A DNA stretch of 64,000 bases from Deltaproteobacteria bacterium (lineage in GTDB: Bacteria; JADJOY01), in the NCBI GenBank assembly GCA_016713535.1, contig JADJOY010000011.1:16253-80252 (forward strand), read 5' to 3'. Position numbers and translations under genes: made by a program. The notes under the pieces were generated by a model. It saw only the letters and a program-made list of their open reading frames with translations, made no database searches and had not been told where the DNA came from. This document shows positions 25,377 to 36,171 of the stretch, one piece after another (the stretch's first letter is position 1; each line of letters opens with the position of its first letter).

Positions 25377-26266
25377 GGAGGGCCCGCCTCCGGCGGGCCG
25401 GGGCGTCACGTCGGGCACGGACGCGAGCGAGTCGTGCGATCGATCGCTTCGGCCGCGACGGAGCGCGGCCCTCCAGCCGCTCGATCCCGCTCGGGAGGGG
25501 CACGCGTCGCGTGCCCGGCGATACGACGGAGCGCGCGCATCCCCGCACGCGTCGATCGCCGTATCGCTCTGGAGGGCCCGCCTCCGGCGGGCCGGGGCTG
25601 CGGCCGGTTCAGCCGAGCGCTGCTCGAGGAATCGGGAGGGCTTGCGCCCTCCCCTACACCCACCGCGGCGGGGTGGAGGTGGGCGATCAGCCCGGAGGGG
25701 CACGCGTCGCGTGCCCGGCGATACGGCGGAGCGCGCGCATTCCGGCACGCGTCGATCGCTGTATCGCTCTGGAGGGCCCGCCTCCGGCGGGCCGGGGCTG
25801 CGGCCGGTTCAGCCGAGCGCTGCTCGAGGAATCGGGAGGGCTTGCGCCCTCCCCTACACCCACCGCGGCGGGGTGGAGGTGGGCGATCAGCCCGGAGGGG
25901 CACGCGTCGCGTGCCCGGCGATACGACGGAGCGCGCGCATCCCCGCACGCGTCGATCGCAGTATCGCTCTGGAAGGCCCGCCTCCGGCGGGCCGGGGCTG
26001 CGTCCGGTTCAGCCGAGCGCTGCTCGAAAAGTCGGGAGGGCTTGCGCCCTCCCCTACACCGACCGCGGCGGGGTGGAGGTGGGCGATCAGCCCGGAGGGG
26101 CACGCGTCGCGTGCCCGGCGATACGACGAGATCGCCTGCGTCGCCGCAACGTCGATTGCTGTACGACCCCGATCGATCCCTGGCGCCCGGCGGAGCGGGC
26201 GCGCTCCAGCCGTTCGATCGCGGTGTGGAGGGCCCGCCTCCGGCGGGCCGGGGCGTCACGTCGGAC
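25377..26266. repeat. Tandem array of a 200-bp modular repeat
   Basis: The string cacgcgtcgcgtgcccggcg recurs at 25501, 25701, 25901 and 26101, an exact 200-bp period over at least three units with few substitutions. Each unit holds three palindromic modules: A (ggaggggcacgcgtcgcgtg...), B (ggagggcccgcctccggcgg...) and C (ggagggcttgcgccctcccc). The array is bracketed by module B copies ending gcgtcacgtcgg at 25377 and 26227. No protein is supported: 200 is not a multiple of three, so the reading frame changes each unit, and the long open frames come from GC bias. It fills the space between the acyltransferase and serine hydrolase genes. Confidence 0.9.
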
Positions 26267-26276
26267 CGCGGCGCGG

Positions 26277-27797
26277 TCAGGGATCGAGCACGGCCGCGGT
26301 GAGATCGAACATGTGGCTGGGGTCGTCGATGGTGAGCTGGAAGCGTGGCGCGAAGGTGAGCGTCAGCACGAAGGAGTTGATGCCGCTCGGCTCGGTGTAC
26401 TGGACCGCGAATCGGTCTTCGTCGAGCCACCGGCCGGTTGCGGCGGGCCGGTTGCCGGTTGGCCCGGCGTCGCCGAGACGCGGGACGCCGTCGAGACCGA
26501 TCGGCACGATCCACGCACTGCCGCGGGTCACGAGCTCGAGCGAAGCCTGCGGGCCGCCGGGGAAGCTGGCCACGACGCTCTCCAGGCCGAACCGATTCGG
26601 TTCGAGTGCGTAGCGCCTTCCCGAGCTCGTGCGAGCCGCCTCGGGCGGCGTCGCCACGGGCCGTGCCGCGGGCGCCGCGCGCGCCGCTTCCAGCGCACGC
26701 GCAAGGCGCGCTTCGCCCTCCGGGTCGGCAGGCAGCGCGCGGTCCGAGCGCAACGCCCGCAGCAGCAACTGCACGACCTCGTCTTCGGGGTAGCCGGCGC
26801 CGGTGAGCACCGCGACGAGGTTGCGCGCCGGCCACACGGTGATGTGCTGGCCGCCGCGCCCGCGGGCCTCGAAGACACCCGCGAAGTCACCGCGCGGCAG
26901 CCACCAGCCGTAGCCGTAGTCGTCGTTCGCGGCGCGGGCGTGGGGGCGCGTGGCCTCGCGCACCCAGCCCTCCGAGACGATCTGCTCTCGCTCCCAGCGC
27001 CCGCCGTTCAGGAACAGGAAGCCGAGCTTGAGCAGGTCGTGGGGCGCGAGGTGCAGGTCGCCCCAGCCGTGGGCCACGCCGCCGGGATCGACCGGCCACT
27101 CGAACGCGTCGATGCCGAGCGGTGTGAAGAGCCGCCGGCGCGCGAAGTCCTGGGTCTTCTCGTGGGTGGCGCGGCTCACGATCGACGACAGCAGGTGCAT
27201 CCCACCGCTGCAATACGCGAACTCGCGTCCCGGCGACATGCGGTGCGGGAGCGCGAGGACGTAGCGGTTCCAGTCCGGCTGCTGGATCATCGCGAAGAGC
27301 TCGCGCTCGCCGGGCGCGAGGCCGCAGGCGAGCCCGCTCTGCATGCTGGCCAGGTCGCCGACCCGGATCGCCGCGTCCATCGAGTCCGGCTCGGCCGGGA
27401 AGTCGGGGAAGAAGGAGCGGATCGGCTGTTCGACGCTCGCGATCGCGCCGTCGTCGATCGCCTGGCCGACGAGCGTGGTCGTCACGCTCTTGGTCACAGA
27501 GGCGACGTCGTGGAGGCTCGCGCAGTCGTACGGGTAGAAGCACGCGTCGAGGGCCAGCAGGCCGTTCACCACGATCGACACGCTGTGGACGGCGAGCCCG
27601 CGCGCGCGGATCGTCTCGACGGCCTCGGCCAGCGCCGCCGAGTCGAGCCCCTGGCTCTCGGGGCTCGCCGACCTAAAGCCGGCGGTGGGCCAGTAGCTCG
27701 GCGGCGGCACCACCACCGGCACCGGCGCGAACGCGCAGCCGGCGATCGCCATCGCCGCGACGGCGAGCCAGCCGAGCGCCTGGCGAGACGTTCTCAT
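26277..27797 (-). CDS. Class C beta-lactamase-family serine hydrolase, lipoprotein
   Basis: The 506-residue product has a lipoprotein signal (WLAVAAMAIAGC). The catalytic domain shows the SxxK motif as SVTK (in VASVTKSVTTTLVGQAID), a YxS motif in EFAYCSGGMHLLSS (YxN position) and GGQHITVWPARN, where family members have the HTG/KTG triad near the C-terminus. It likely hydrolyses peptides or esters in the periplasm; resistance to beta-lactams is not implied. A C-terminal domain of about 130 residues may be lipocalin-like, as in EstB/Pab87-type enzymes. It starts 13 bp after the barrel gene, so the pair is an operon. Confidence 0.85.
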   Translation of the reverse strand: MRTSRQALGWLAVAAMAIAGCAFAPVPVVVPPPSYWPTAGFRSASPESQGLDSAALAEAVETIRARGLAVHSVSIVVNGLLALDACFYPYDCASLHDVASVTKSVTTTLVGQAIDDGAIASVEQPIRSFFPDFPAEPDSMDAAIRVGDLASMQSGLACGLAPGERELFAMIQQPDWNRYVLALPHRMSPGREFAYCSGGMHLLSSIVSRATHEKTQDFARRRLFTPLGIDAFEWPVDPGGVAHGWGDLHLAPHDLLKLGFLFLNGGRWEREQIVSEGWVREATRPHARAANDDYGYGWWLPRGDFAGVFEARGRGGQHITVWPARNLVAVLTGAGYPEDEVVQLLLRALRSDRALPADPEGEARLARALEAARAAPAARPVATPPEAARTSSGRRYALEPNRFGLESVVASFPGGPQASLELVTRGSAWIVPIGLDGVPRLGDAGPTGNRPAATGRWLDEDRFAVQYTEPSGINSFVLTLTFAPRFQLTIDDPSHMFDLTAAVLDP

Positions 27798-27810
27798 GGT
27801 GGACGGCTCC

Positions 27811-28803
27811 TCAGCGCTGCGCGAACAGTGCGACCTCGAAGCGGTCGGTCTTGGTGGTGTTCGAACCCGCGACCATCGTCGCGTAGCCGAGCTGGATGCC
27901 GAGCCCTTCCCACGCATACCAGAGCTGCCCACCGACGTTCAGGCTCTCCTGGTCGTTGAGCACCGTGACGCGGTTCGCGGGATCGAGGAAGAGCAGATCC
28001 TGGGTGATCGTCGAGGGCGCGGAGCCGTTGCGCAGGCTGTCGATCCCGGCGACGGGCGCCGCCACGCCGAACCCCCACCGGCTCGTCCCCACCTTTGCTT
28101 CCCACTCGATGCGGTCCGAGAACTCGCGCTGCTCGAGATCGGCGAGCGCGTAGGAGGCACTCAGGTCCACGAACATCCACGACACCAGCGGACCCGACGA
28201 GACCGCGGCACCGAGGAGAAGATCGACGGTGCCGTTGCCGAGGGCGATCTCGTCGTCGGCGGAGTTGATCGTCTCGAGGCGGAGGGCCTTCACGCCGGTC
28301 TCGTAGGTGGGGATGCGCGCGATCGCGCGCACCGACACCGGCAGCGGGTCGGCGAGGACCTGATACGCGAGCCCGGCGTTCACGTCGGTGAACCCGCTCG
28401 AGCTCTGCTCGACCGGGAGCGAGAACCCGAGTGCACCCAGCGCGAAGCTCTTCTCTATTTCCTTCCACTCGGTGGCGACGATCAGATCGAGGTCGGGCAG
28501 CAGGCCGACCTGGGCGTAGATCCCGAAGCTCGTGTCCTGGTAGTCGCCATCGCTCGCGAAGGCGCTCGTCACGCTGTCGAGGAACGCCGTCGAGGTGAGG
28601 GAGACCTCGTTCCCGGAGCGATCGAAGCCGGAGTCCCCCGCGCTCGCGGCGTAGTAGGTCTTGAGATAGAGGTGGCCGAGCCCGCCGCGCGCCTCGGCGC
28701 CGGCGCGCGCGACCGCGGGGAGGACGACCGAGAGCGCGACGGCGAGCGCGACGAGGCGGCGTCCCCGCAGGACCGAGGACGGGGCGAGACGATCGATGAG
28801 CAT
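27811..28803 (-). CDS. Predicted outer-membrane beta-barrel protein
   Basis: The 330-residue protein has a signal peptide ending AVARAGA. The rest alternates polar and hydrophobic residues in antiparallel-strand style (GIYAQVGLLPDLDLIVATEW, PVSVRAIARIPTY, WMFVDLSASYALADLEQREF, GIQLGYATMVAGSNTTKTDR) and ends FEVALFAQR. That pattern fits an outer-membrane barrel or transporter of the phenol-degradation MetA-like type. The ligand is unknown. It is upstream of, and in an operon with, the serine hydrolase lipoprotein, suggesting a joint envelope function. Confidence 0.7.
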   Translation of the reverse strand: MLIDRLAPSSVLRGRRLVALAVALSVVLPAVARAGAEARGGLGHLYLKTYYAASAGDSGFDRSGNEVSLTSTAFLDSVTSAFASDGDYQDTSFGIYAQVGLLPDLDLIVATEWKEIEKSFALGALGFSLPVEQSSSGFTDVNAGLAYQVLADPLPVSVRAIARIPTYETGVKALRLETINSADDEIALGNGTVDLLLGAAVSSGPLVSWMFVDLSASYALADLEQREFSDRIEWEAKVGTSRWGFGVAAPVAGIDSLRNGSAPSTITQDLLFLDPANRVTVLNDQESLNVGGQLWYAWEGLGIQLGYATMVAGSNTTKTDRFEVALFAQR

Positions 28804-28857
28804 GGCGGCGCGAAGCTAAGCGGTGCGCGACGGTTCCGTCGACGACGGCCGGCCCCG

Positions 28858-29751
28858 TCAGCCCGCCGGCAACGCGTCCACGAAGCGCAGGTAGTGCTCG
28901 AGCACCGCCTCGGGCGCCTCCATCTGCGGATAGTGGCCGATCCCGGGCAGCTCGACGACGGTGCCGTGACCGACCACCTCGCGGTAGCGCGCCACCATGT
29001 GCGCGCCCGAGATCGGATCGGCGGCGCCGTCGATCACCGCCAGCGGGCAGCGCGCGTTCACGAGTGCTCCGACCCAGCGCGCGCGGTGCTCGCGGCGCTC
29101 GCTCATGTAGCGGATCAGCAGGTGAAAGTTCCGGAGGCCGTCGTCGTGGGTCACGAGCCGCCAGAAGGTGTCGAGCTCGGCCGCGCTCGGCTGCGTCGCG
29201 GACCCGAAGATCCGTCGCATGCTGCGCTCCAGCGCGCGCTTGCTGGTGAGCCTCGTCACCAGCGGTCCGAGCGGGCCGAGGAGCAGCTTCTGGATCAAGA
29301 GCGGGTGGTGGGTCTCGGGGAAGAGCCCGCCGTTGAGCAAGCAGGCGCTCGCGATCCGCGGCGTGGCGCGCTCCGCGTCGCGGGCGAGGAGCTCTTGCGC
29401 CACGGTGTCGCCGTAGTCGTGGGCGAGGACGTGGAAGTGCTCGACCCCGAGGCGCGCGAGCAGCGCCTCGAGGAGGTCCGCCTGCTCGAAGATCGAGTAG
29501 TGATGGCCCTTGGACTTGGCGCTGAAGCCGAAGCCGAGCATGTCCGGCGCGACGACCCGGAAGCGCGCCGTGAGCCCCGCCCACAGCTTCCAGAAGTCCC
29601 AGCTCGAGGTGGGAAAGCCGTGGATCACGAGCAGCGCCGGTCGCGGCGACGTGCTGCGTGCCGCCACTTCGGCGCGCGAATCCATCCAGAAAATCGGATG
29701 TCCGGCGATCGGCTCGGTCGTCCCCCGCGCGCGCCATGTGTCCAGATCCAT
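28858..29751 (-). CDS. Alpha/beta hydrolase of the MEST / haloalkane dehalogenase-epoxide hydrolase group
   Basis: The 297-residue enzyme begins MDLDTWRARGTTEPIAGHPI. It shows HGFPTSSWDFWKLW (oxyanion HG), the nucleophile elbow LAHDYGDTVAQELLAR with Asp as nucleophile (the hallmark HDYGDTVAQ of MEST-like proteins), INARCPLAVIDGAADPISG (acid region) and PGIGHYPQMEAPE (catalytic His). Reaction and substrate are unknown; an Asp nucleophile points to hydrolytic opening of C-halogen or epoxide bonds. There is no signal peptide, so it is cytosolic. The gene is transcribed away from the efflux operon. Confidence 0.85.
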   Translation of the reverse strand: MDLDTWRARGTTEPIAGHPIFWMDSRAEVAARSTSPRPALLVIHGFPTSSWDFWKLWAGLTARFRVVAPDMLGFGFSAKSKGHHYSIFEQADLLEALLARLGVEHFHVLAHDYGDTVAQELLARDAERATPRIASACLLNGGLFPETHHPLLIQKLLLGPLGPLVTRLTSKRALERSMRRIFGSATQPSAAELDTFWRLVTHDDGLRNFHLLIRYMSERREHRARWVGALVNARCPLAVIDGAADPISGAHMVARYREVVGHGTVVELPGIGHYPQMEAPEAVLEHYLRFVDALPAG

Positions 29752-29999
29752 CGCCGGTCTCCCTCCGCTCGGCGGCGAGCCTACTCGCCCGGCTCGCGCC
29801 GCGCACGCGCTCGTCTCGCGAGTCGTCGATCGACCTCCCCTGCGGGGGTGCCTCCGGCGGATCGCCGCATTACGTTTGTCGTTTCGAGGGTACGCGCGCC
29901 GGAGCTCGATCCGGCGGCCGTGCGTGCCCGAACGCGGTTCGTTCGGCACGGGTGAGCGCGGCTAGCCGCGCGCCGACCCCGTCGTTATGTTCTTCGTTC

Positions 30000-31498
30000 A
30001 TGTCCCGAATCTCCATTTCACTCCGGCCCGTCGCTCTCGCCGCCGTTCTCGCGAGCGGCTGCATCAAGGTCGGGCCGGACTCGAGCCGCCGTCCCCGCCG
30101 GTCGCCGAGCGCTGGGTGACGCCCGCCACAGACGTCTCGGAGCGCGCGGGCGCCGACCCGGCCGAGTGGTGGCAGGGCTTCGGCGATCCCACTCTCCATC
30201 GCCTCGTGGCGCTCGCCTACGAGCGCAACCCGTCGCTGCGCGCCGCCGGTTTCCGGGTGCTGGAGGCCCGAGCGCGGCGCGGCATCGCGATCGGCAGCCT
30301 CTTCCCGCAGAGCCAGGAAGCCACCGCTGGCTATCAGGAGATGCGGATCAGCGAGCAGCGTGCGAACTCGTTCCCCGGCATCGACCTCACCACCGACGAC
30401 TGGAGGGTGGGCTTCGACGCGGCCTGGGAGCTCGATCTGTGGGGCCGCTTCCGCCGCGCCCTCGAGGCCGCCGACGCCTCGGTGCTGCAAGCCGAGGCCT
30501 CGCGCCAGGACGTGCTGGTGTCGCTCGCCGCCGAGGTCGCGGCCAACTACGTCCAGCTCCGCACCCTCGAGCAGCGCCTCGTGGTGGCGCGTGAGAACGT
30601 CGAGGTGCAGTCGCGCGGCTACCAGATCGCGGACGCGCGCTACCGCGGTGGCGCGGTGACCGCGCTCGACGCCAGCCAGGCGGCCGCGCTGCTGGCCGAG
30701 ACCAGGGCCCTCATCCCCGAGCTCGAGGCCGGGAAGCGCGAGACGCGGACCAACCTCTCGATCCTGCTCGGGATGCCGCCGTCGGACCTCGCGAGCGAGA
30801 TCCCCTCGCCCGGCGCGATCCCGCCGCCTCCCGCCGCCATCGCCGTGAGCCTGCCGGCCGATCTGCTCCGGCAGCGCCCCGACGTGCGCGCCGCGGAACG
30901 GGCGCTCGCGGCGCAGTCGGCGACGATCGGCATCGCCACCTCCGAGCTCTTCCCGCACTTCTCGCTGGTCGGTCACATCGGCCTCGAGGCCGAGCACATC
31001 GACGATCTCGCCGACGGCGGCGCCCTCGAGCACTTCGGCGGACCGAGCGTGCGCTGGGCGATCCTCAACTACGGCCGCATCTGGAACAACGTCCGGGTCG
31101 AAGAGGCCCGCTACCAGCAGGCGCTCGCGGCGTACGAGGGCACGGTGCTGGGCGCGCAGGCGGAGGTCGAGGTCGCGCTGGCGCGCCTCGAGGGAGCCCG
31201 CGGGCGAGTGGCCGAGCTCGATCGGGCGACCGCGGCGGCGTCGCGCGCCGTCGAGCTCGCGAGTCTCCAGTATCGCGAGGGAGCCGTCGACTACACGCGG
31301 GTGCTCGACTCGCAGCAGTCGCTGGTGGTGGTGCAGGATCGGCTGGCGGTCGCGCGTGGCGACGTCGCGCTCGGCGTGACGGCGCTCTACAAGGCGCTCG
31401 GCGGCGCGTTGCCCACCGCGCCCGATGAGCAGAGCGCGTCGCGCGACTCCGCGGGTACCACCGCTCGAGCAGAATCGGGAACAGGGAGCGAGAAGTGA
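30000..31498 (+). CDS. Outer-membrane efflux lipoprotein, NodT/OprM type (frameshift near 5' end)
   Basis: The ATG encodes MSRISISLRPVALAAVLASG followed by CIKVGPD: the lipidated signal of NodT-type factors. The frame then needs one extra base between 30080 and 30083 (reading GPD-Y-EPPSPPVAERW) to enter the long frame with WWQGFGDPTLHRLVALAYER, the two outer-membrane-factor repeats and the GYQIADARYRGGAVTALDAS / QYREGAVDYTRVLDSQQSLV signatures of the TolC fold. The repaired length is 499 residues. It forms the exit duct of a tripartite pump whose adaptor and RND subunit follow, with a GTGA overlap to the adaptor. The missing base is probably a sequence error. Confidence 0.85.
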
Positions 31499-32742
31499 AC
31501 GCGAGAGCCGAGATGCGAAGGAACCTGTGCGGCGGACTCGTGGCCGCCGCCACGTGTGTCGCGCTGGCGAGCTGCAAGGGAACCGGCGGCCCGCCGACCC
31601 AGCAGCAGATGCCGCCGCTGCCCGTCACGGTGGCCACGCCGATCGAGCGGCCGGTGCGGGAGTGGTACGAGACCACCGGCCGGGTCGAGGCGGTGGAGAA
31701 GGTCGACATCCGGCCCCGGGTCGCCGGCCATCTCGTGGCGGTGAACGTCGCGGACGGTGCCCAGGTGAAGGCCGGTGACGTGTTGTTCGAGATCGACCCG
31801 CGTCCCTACCAGGCCGCGGTGCACAGCGCCGAGGCCGACATCGCACGCCTCGAGGCGCTGCTGCGCAAGTCGCAGGCGGACGTCGAGCGCAACCGCCGCC
31901 TCCGCCCCGAGGGGGCCTCCAGCGAGCGCGACCTCGAGACCGCGGTGTGGAACGTCGAGACCGCGCAGGCCGAGCTCAAGGCGGCGCACGCCCGTCTCGA
32001 GCAGGCCCAGCTCGACCTCGGCTTCACCAAGATCAAGGCACCGGTCGAAGGGCGCGTGAGCCGCCGCAACGTCACCGTCGGCAACCTGATCCAGATCAGC
32101 CCCGGCGATTCGAGCATCCTCACCACCCTGGTCAGCATCGACCCCATGTACGTGAGCTTCCACGTCGACGAGCCGGTGCTGCTGCGCTACCAGCAGTTCT
32201 ACTGGCACACCAGCCCGGACGTGCGGCCGTCGGAGATCCGCAAGCTCGCGATCCCGGTGGAGATCGGCCTCGCCAACGAGACCGGCTACTCGCGCACCGG
32301 GGTCGTCGACTTCCTCGACAACCGCGTCGACGCCTCCACCGGAACCCTCCCCGCGCGCGCGGTGTTCGACAACGCCGACCAGCTCCTGACGCCGGGGCTC
32401 TTCGTGCGGGTGCGCGTGCCGTTCGGTGAGCCCGAGCCTTCCCTGCTGGTTCCCGAGGTGGCGATCGGCAGCGACCAGGCCACCAAGTTCGTGATGGTGG
32501 TGAACGCCCAGAACGTGGTCGAGATGCACCCCGTCGAGCTCGGCCCGGTCACCGACGACAAGCTGCGCGTGATCAAGAAGGGCATCGCCCCCGGCGACAA
32601 GGTGATCGTCAACGGCCTGATGCGCGCGCGCCCCGGCGCGCCGGTGGTGCCGCACGCCGAAGGCGAGGCGCCCGCGACGCCGGGGGCACCCGGTGGCCCC
32701 GCGGGTGCCGCGCCTCGAGCCGCGCCCGAGAAGAAGGGCTGA
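31495..32742 (+). CDS. RND efflux periplasmic adaptor (membrane fusion lipoprotein)
   Basis: The 415-residue protein carries a lipoprotein signal (VAAATCVALASC). It then shows a beta-barrel start (TTGRVEAVEKVDIRPRVAGH, the lipoyl half), a helical hairpin (IARLEALLRKSQADVERNRR), the second lipoyl half (FTKIKAPVEGRVSRRNVTVG) and a membrane-proximal domain, the order found in AcrA/MexA. It bridges inner-membrane pump and outer-membrane duct. The tail is proline/alanine-rich and ends APEKKG. The GTG start overlaps the outer-membrane-factor stop; an ATG 18 bp downstream is an alternative. Confidence 0.92.
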   Translation: MNARAEMRRNLCGGLVAAATCVALASCKGTGGPPTQQQMPPLPVTVATPIERPVREWYETTGRVEAVEKVDIRPRVAGHLVAVNVADGAQVKAGDVLFEIDPRPYQAAVHSAEADIARLEALLRKSQADVERNRRLRPEGASSERDLETAVWNVETAQAELKAAHARLEQAQLDLGFTKIKAPVEGRVSRRNVTVGNLIQISPGDSSILTTLVSIDPMYVSFHVDEPVLLRYQQFYWHTSPDVRPSEIRKLAIPVEIGLANETGYSRTGVVDFLDNRVDASTGTLPARAVFDNADQLLTPGLFVRVRVPFGEPEPSLLVPEVAIGSDQATKFVMVVNAQNVVEMHPVELGPVTDDKLRVIKKGIAPGDKVIVNGLMRARPGAPVVPHAEGEAPATPGAPGGPAGAAPRAAPEKKG

Positions 32743-32794
32743 CCCGAGCCCATCACCGCTCGCCCCTTTCCCCGAACCTCCGAGGGCTCAGCCC

Positions 32795-35700
32795 GTGTTC
32801 GCGCGCTTCTTCATCGACCGACCGATCCTCTCGACCGTGCTCTCGGTCGTGATCGTGATCGTGGGCCTCGTCGCGCTCCAGGGCCTGCCGATCGCCCAGT
32901 ACCCGAACGTCGTCCCCCCCACGATCCAGGTGTTCGGGGCGTACCCGGGTGCCAGCGCCCAGGTGGTGGCCGACACCGTCGCGTTGCCGATCGCCCAGGA
33001 GGTGAACGGCGTCGAGGACATGCTCTACATGCAGTCGAGCTCGTCGAACGACGGCTCGATGGGCCTGAGCGTGGTGTTCAAGCTCGGCACCCCCCTCGAC
33101 AAGGCGCAGGTGCTGACCCAGAACCGCGTCGCCGCGGCCGAGGCCAAGCTGCCCGAGGACGTACGCCGTCTGGGCATCACCACCAAGAAGCGCTCGCCCA
33201 GCATGCTGATGGTGGTCAACCTGCTCTCGCCCGACGGCAGCCGCGACGACCTCTATCTCGGCAACTACGCGGCGATCCAGATCCGCGAGGAGCTCGCGCG
33301 CATCGAGGGCGTGGGTGACGTGCTGGTGTTCGGCGCGCGCGACTACAGCATGCGGGTGTGGCTCGATCCCGAGAAGCTCGCGTCGCGCAGCCTCGCCGCC
33401 GAGGACGTGGTGCGCGCGCTGCGCGAGCAGAACATCCAGGTCGCCGCGGGGCGCATCGGCCAGCCGCCGGTGCCGGCGGGCACCGCGTTCGAGTTCCCGA
33501 TCAACGCGCTCGGCCGCCTCGTCGACGCCGACCAGTTCGCGGACGTGATCCTGAAGACGGGGCCGACCGGCGAGAGCGTGAAGATGCGCGACGTGGCGCG
33601 CATCGAGCTGGGCGCGCGCAACTCGGACATGTCCGGCCTGATCGACGGCAAGACGTCGGTGGCGATGGGGATCTTCCAGCTCCCCGGCTCGAACGCCCTC
33701 GCCACCGCCGATCGCATCCGCGACACCATGGAGAAGCTCAAGACGCGCTTCCCGAGCGGCATCGACTACCGCGTCGGCTACGACACCACGGTGTTCGTGC
33801 GCGAGTCGGTGCGCGAGGTGTGGAAGACCCTCGCCGAGGCGTTCCTGCTGGTCTTCATCGTGGTCCTGGTGTTCCTCCAGGACTGGCGGCCGACGTTGCT
33901 GCCGATGATCGACGTGCCGGTGTCGCTGATCGGCACCTTCGCGGTCATGGCGGCGCTCGGGTTCTCGCTCAACAACCTGTCGCTCTTCGGGCTGGTGCTG
34001 GCGATCGGCATCGTCGTCGACGACGCGATCGTGGTGGTCGAGAACATCGAGCGCTGGATGCGCAAGGGCTACCCGCCGCGCGAGGCCACCCAGCGCGCGA
34101 TGCAGGAGATCACCGGGCCCGTGCTCGCGATCACGCTGGTGCTGGCGTCGGTGTTCATCCCGACCGCGTTCCTGTCCGGGATCAGCGGTCAGTTCTACCG
34201 GCAGTTCGCCCTCACCATCGCCTCGGCGACCGTGATCTCGGCGATCAACGCCCTCACCATGGCGCCGTCGCGCGCGGTGCAGATCATCCGCGTCGCCCCC
34301 GAGGGCCAGGAGCAGCACCACGAGGCACTGCCGCGCTCGGGCTACGTGCTCCTGCTCGCTGCGCTCGCCACCCTCCTGCTCGCGCCGCTCGCCGAGCGCT
34401 GGTTCGGCGGCGGCGCGGAAGCCGAGCACGCGGCGTCGGCCGGCGGCCACGCCGTGTGGTGGGCGCGTGGAGTGGCGGTGGCGGTGGGTGCCGTCGCCGG
34501 GTGGCTGGTGGCGCCGGTCGCCAACCGCGCGATGTCGCGCTTCTTCGGGCTCTTCAACCGCGTGTTCGCGCGCATCACCGCGTTCTACGGTCGCGTCCTG
34601 ACCCGGGTGCTCCGGTTCGCCGCCCTCGGCATGGTCGTCTACGCGTTGCTCCTCGGCGCGGGCTACCTGGTGTTTCGCATGGTGCCGAGCGGCTTCATTC
34701 CGGAGCAGGACAAGGGCTACGCGATCGCCGTGGTCCAGCTCCCGACGGCGCGAGCCTCGAGCGCACCGACGCGGTGGTGCACCGCGCGACCGACATCGCC
34801 AAGGGGACGCCGGGTGTCTCGCACGTGGTGGCGTTCCCGGGCTTCTCGATCCTGTCGGGGTCCACGCTCTCCAACTCGGCGGTGATGTTCATCGTGCTCC
34901 GGCCCTTCGACGAGCGGGTGCACGCCGGTCTCGGCGTGAACAAGGTCATCGGCGACCTGCGGATGCGCTTCCTGGCCATCGAGGACGGCTTCGTGCTCGC
35001 GTTCGGCGCGCCGGTCGTCGACGGCCTCGGTACGCTCGGCGGCTTCAAGATGGAGATCCAGGACCGCGGCGACTCCGGCCCCGCCGCGCTCCAGGAGGCG
35101 GTCCAGGCGCTCATCGCCCGCGCCAGCGCCGAGCCGGGGCTGGTGGGGCTCTTCAGCGGCTTTCGCGCCGGCCAGCCGCAGCTCTTCGCCGAGGTCGACC
35201 GCGACAAGGCGAAGGCGCTCGGCGTGCCGCTCGGCAACGTGTTCGACACGCTGCAGATCCAGCTCGGCTCGCTCTACGCCAACGACTTCACGCGCTTCGG
35301 CCGCAACTGGCAGGTGCTGGTGCAGGCGGACGCGCCGTTCCGCGTGAGGCCCGAGGACATCAAGCGCCTGCAGGTCCGTAACGCCTCGGGCGGGATGGTG
35401 CCGCTCGGCACGCTGGTGACGGTCCACGACTCGACCGGTCCTGCGGCCGTCAGTCACTACAACCTGTTCCCCGCCGCCGATCTCACCGGCTCGACGCTGC
35501 CCGGCGTGAGCACGCAGCAGGCGATCGAGAAGATGGAGCGACTCGCGCGCGAGGTGCTCCCACCCGACAAGACGTTCGAGTGGACCGAGCTCTCGCTGCA
35601 GGAGATCCTCGAGAAGAACACCGCGCCCTACGCGTTCGCGCTCGGCACGTTGTTCGTCTTCCTGGTGCTGGCGGCGCTCTACGAGAGCTGGTCGCTGCCG

Positions 35701-36153
35701 CTCTCGATCGTGATGATCGTGCCGATGTGCCTGGTGAGCGCGATCGGGAGCCTCTACGTGATGGGGATGCAGAACGACATCTTCTCGCAGATCGGCTTCG
35801 TGGTGCTGATCGGCCTGGCGGCGAAGAACGCGATCTTGATCGTCGAGTTCGCGAAGGCGCGGGAGGACGAAGGGGCGAGCCGCGTCGAGGCGGCCGTCGA
35901 GGCCGCCAAGGTGCGGCTGCGGCCGATCCTCATGACCTCGTTCGCGTTCGCCCTCGGAGTGCTCCCCCTCATCACCTCGAAGGGCGCGGGCGCCGAGATG
36001 CGCCGCTCGCTCGGTGTCGCCGTGTTCGGCGGGATGGTGGGTGTCACGTTCTTCGGGCTGATCTTCACGCCGATCTTCTACGTGGTGATCCGTGGCCTCG
36101 CGAGGCGCTTCGGCCACGCGCCGAAGGCCGCCGCGCCAGCCGCCTCGACCTGA
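32795..36153 (+). CDS. RND multidrug efflux pump, HAE1/AcrB type (one-base frameshift)
   Basis: From GTG (VFARFFIDRPILSTVLSVV) the protein shows the HAE1 order: TM1, porter domain (QVLTQNRVAAAEAKLPEDV), the TM4 proton-relay motif GIVVDDAIVVVENIERWM, a second porter half, and NAILIVEFAKAREDEGAS. One base is missing in the CCC run at 34741-34743; restoring it joins AIAVVQLP to DGASLERTDAVVHRATD, giving about 1119 residues. The excess over the usual 1040 lies after TM6: about 80 residues (from HHEALPRSGYVLLLAALATL to GWLVAPVANRAM) that hold two extra hydrophobic segments. The pump expels hydrophobic drugs or solvents using proton motive force. Third gene of the efflux operon. Confidence 0.9.
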
Positions 36154-36171
36154 TCCGCGGCACGACGCGAG

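Noticed and set aside
25494-26132. CRISPR array
   Set aside because: The whole 200-bp unit is repeated with no unique spacers and no cas genes nearby.
25434-27959. Long frame reading through the tandem array as a repetitive protein
   Set aside because: The 200-bp unit is not a multiple of three, so each unit is read in a different frame; all frames are open because of GC bias, and the frame runs antisense through the serine hydrolase.
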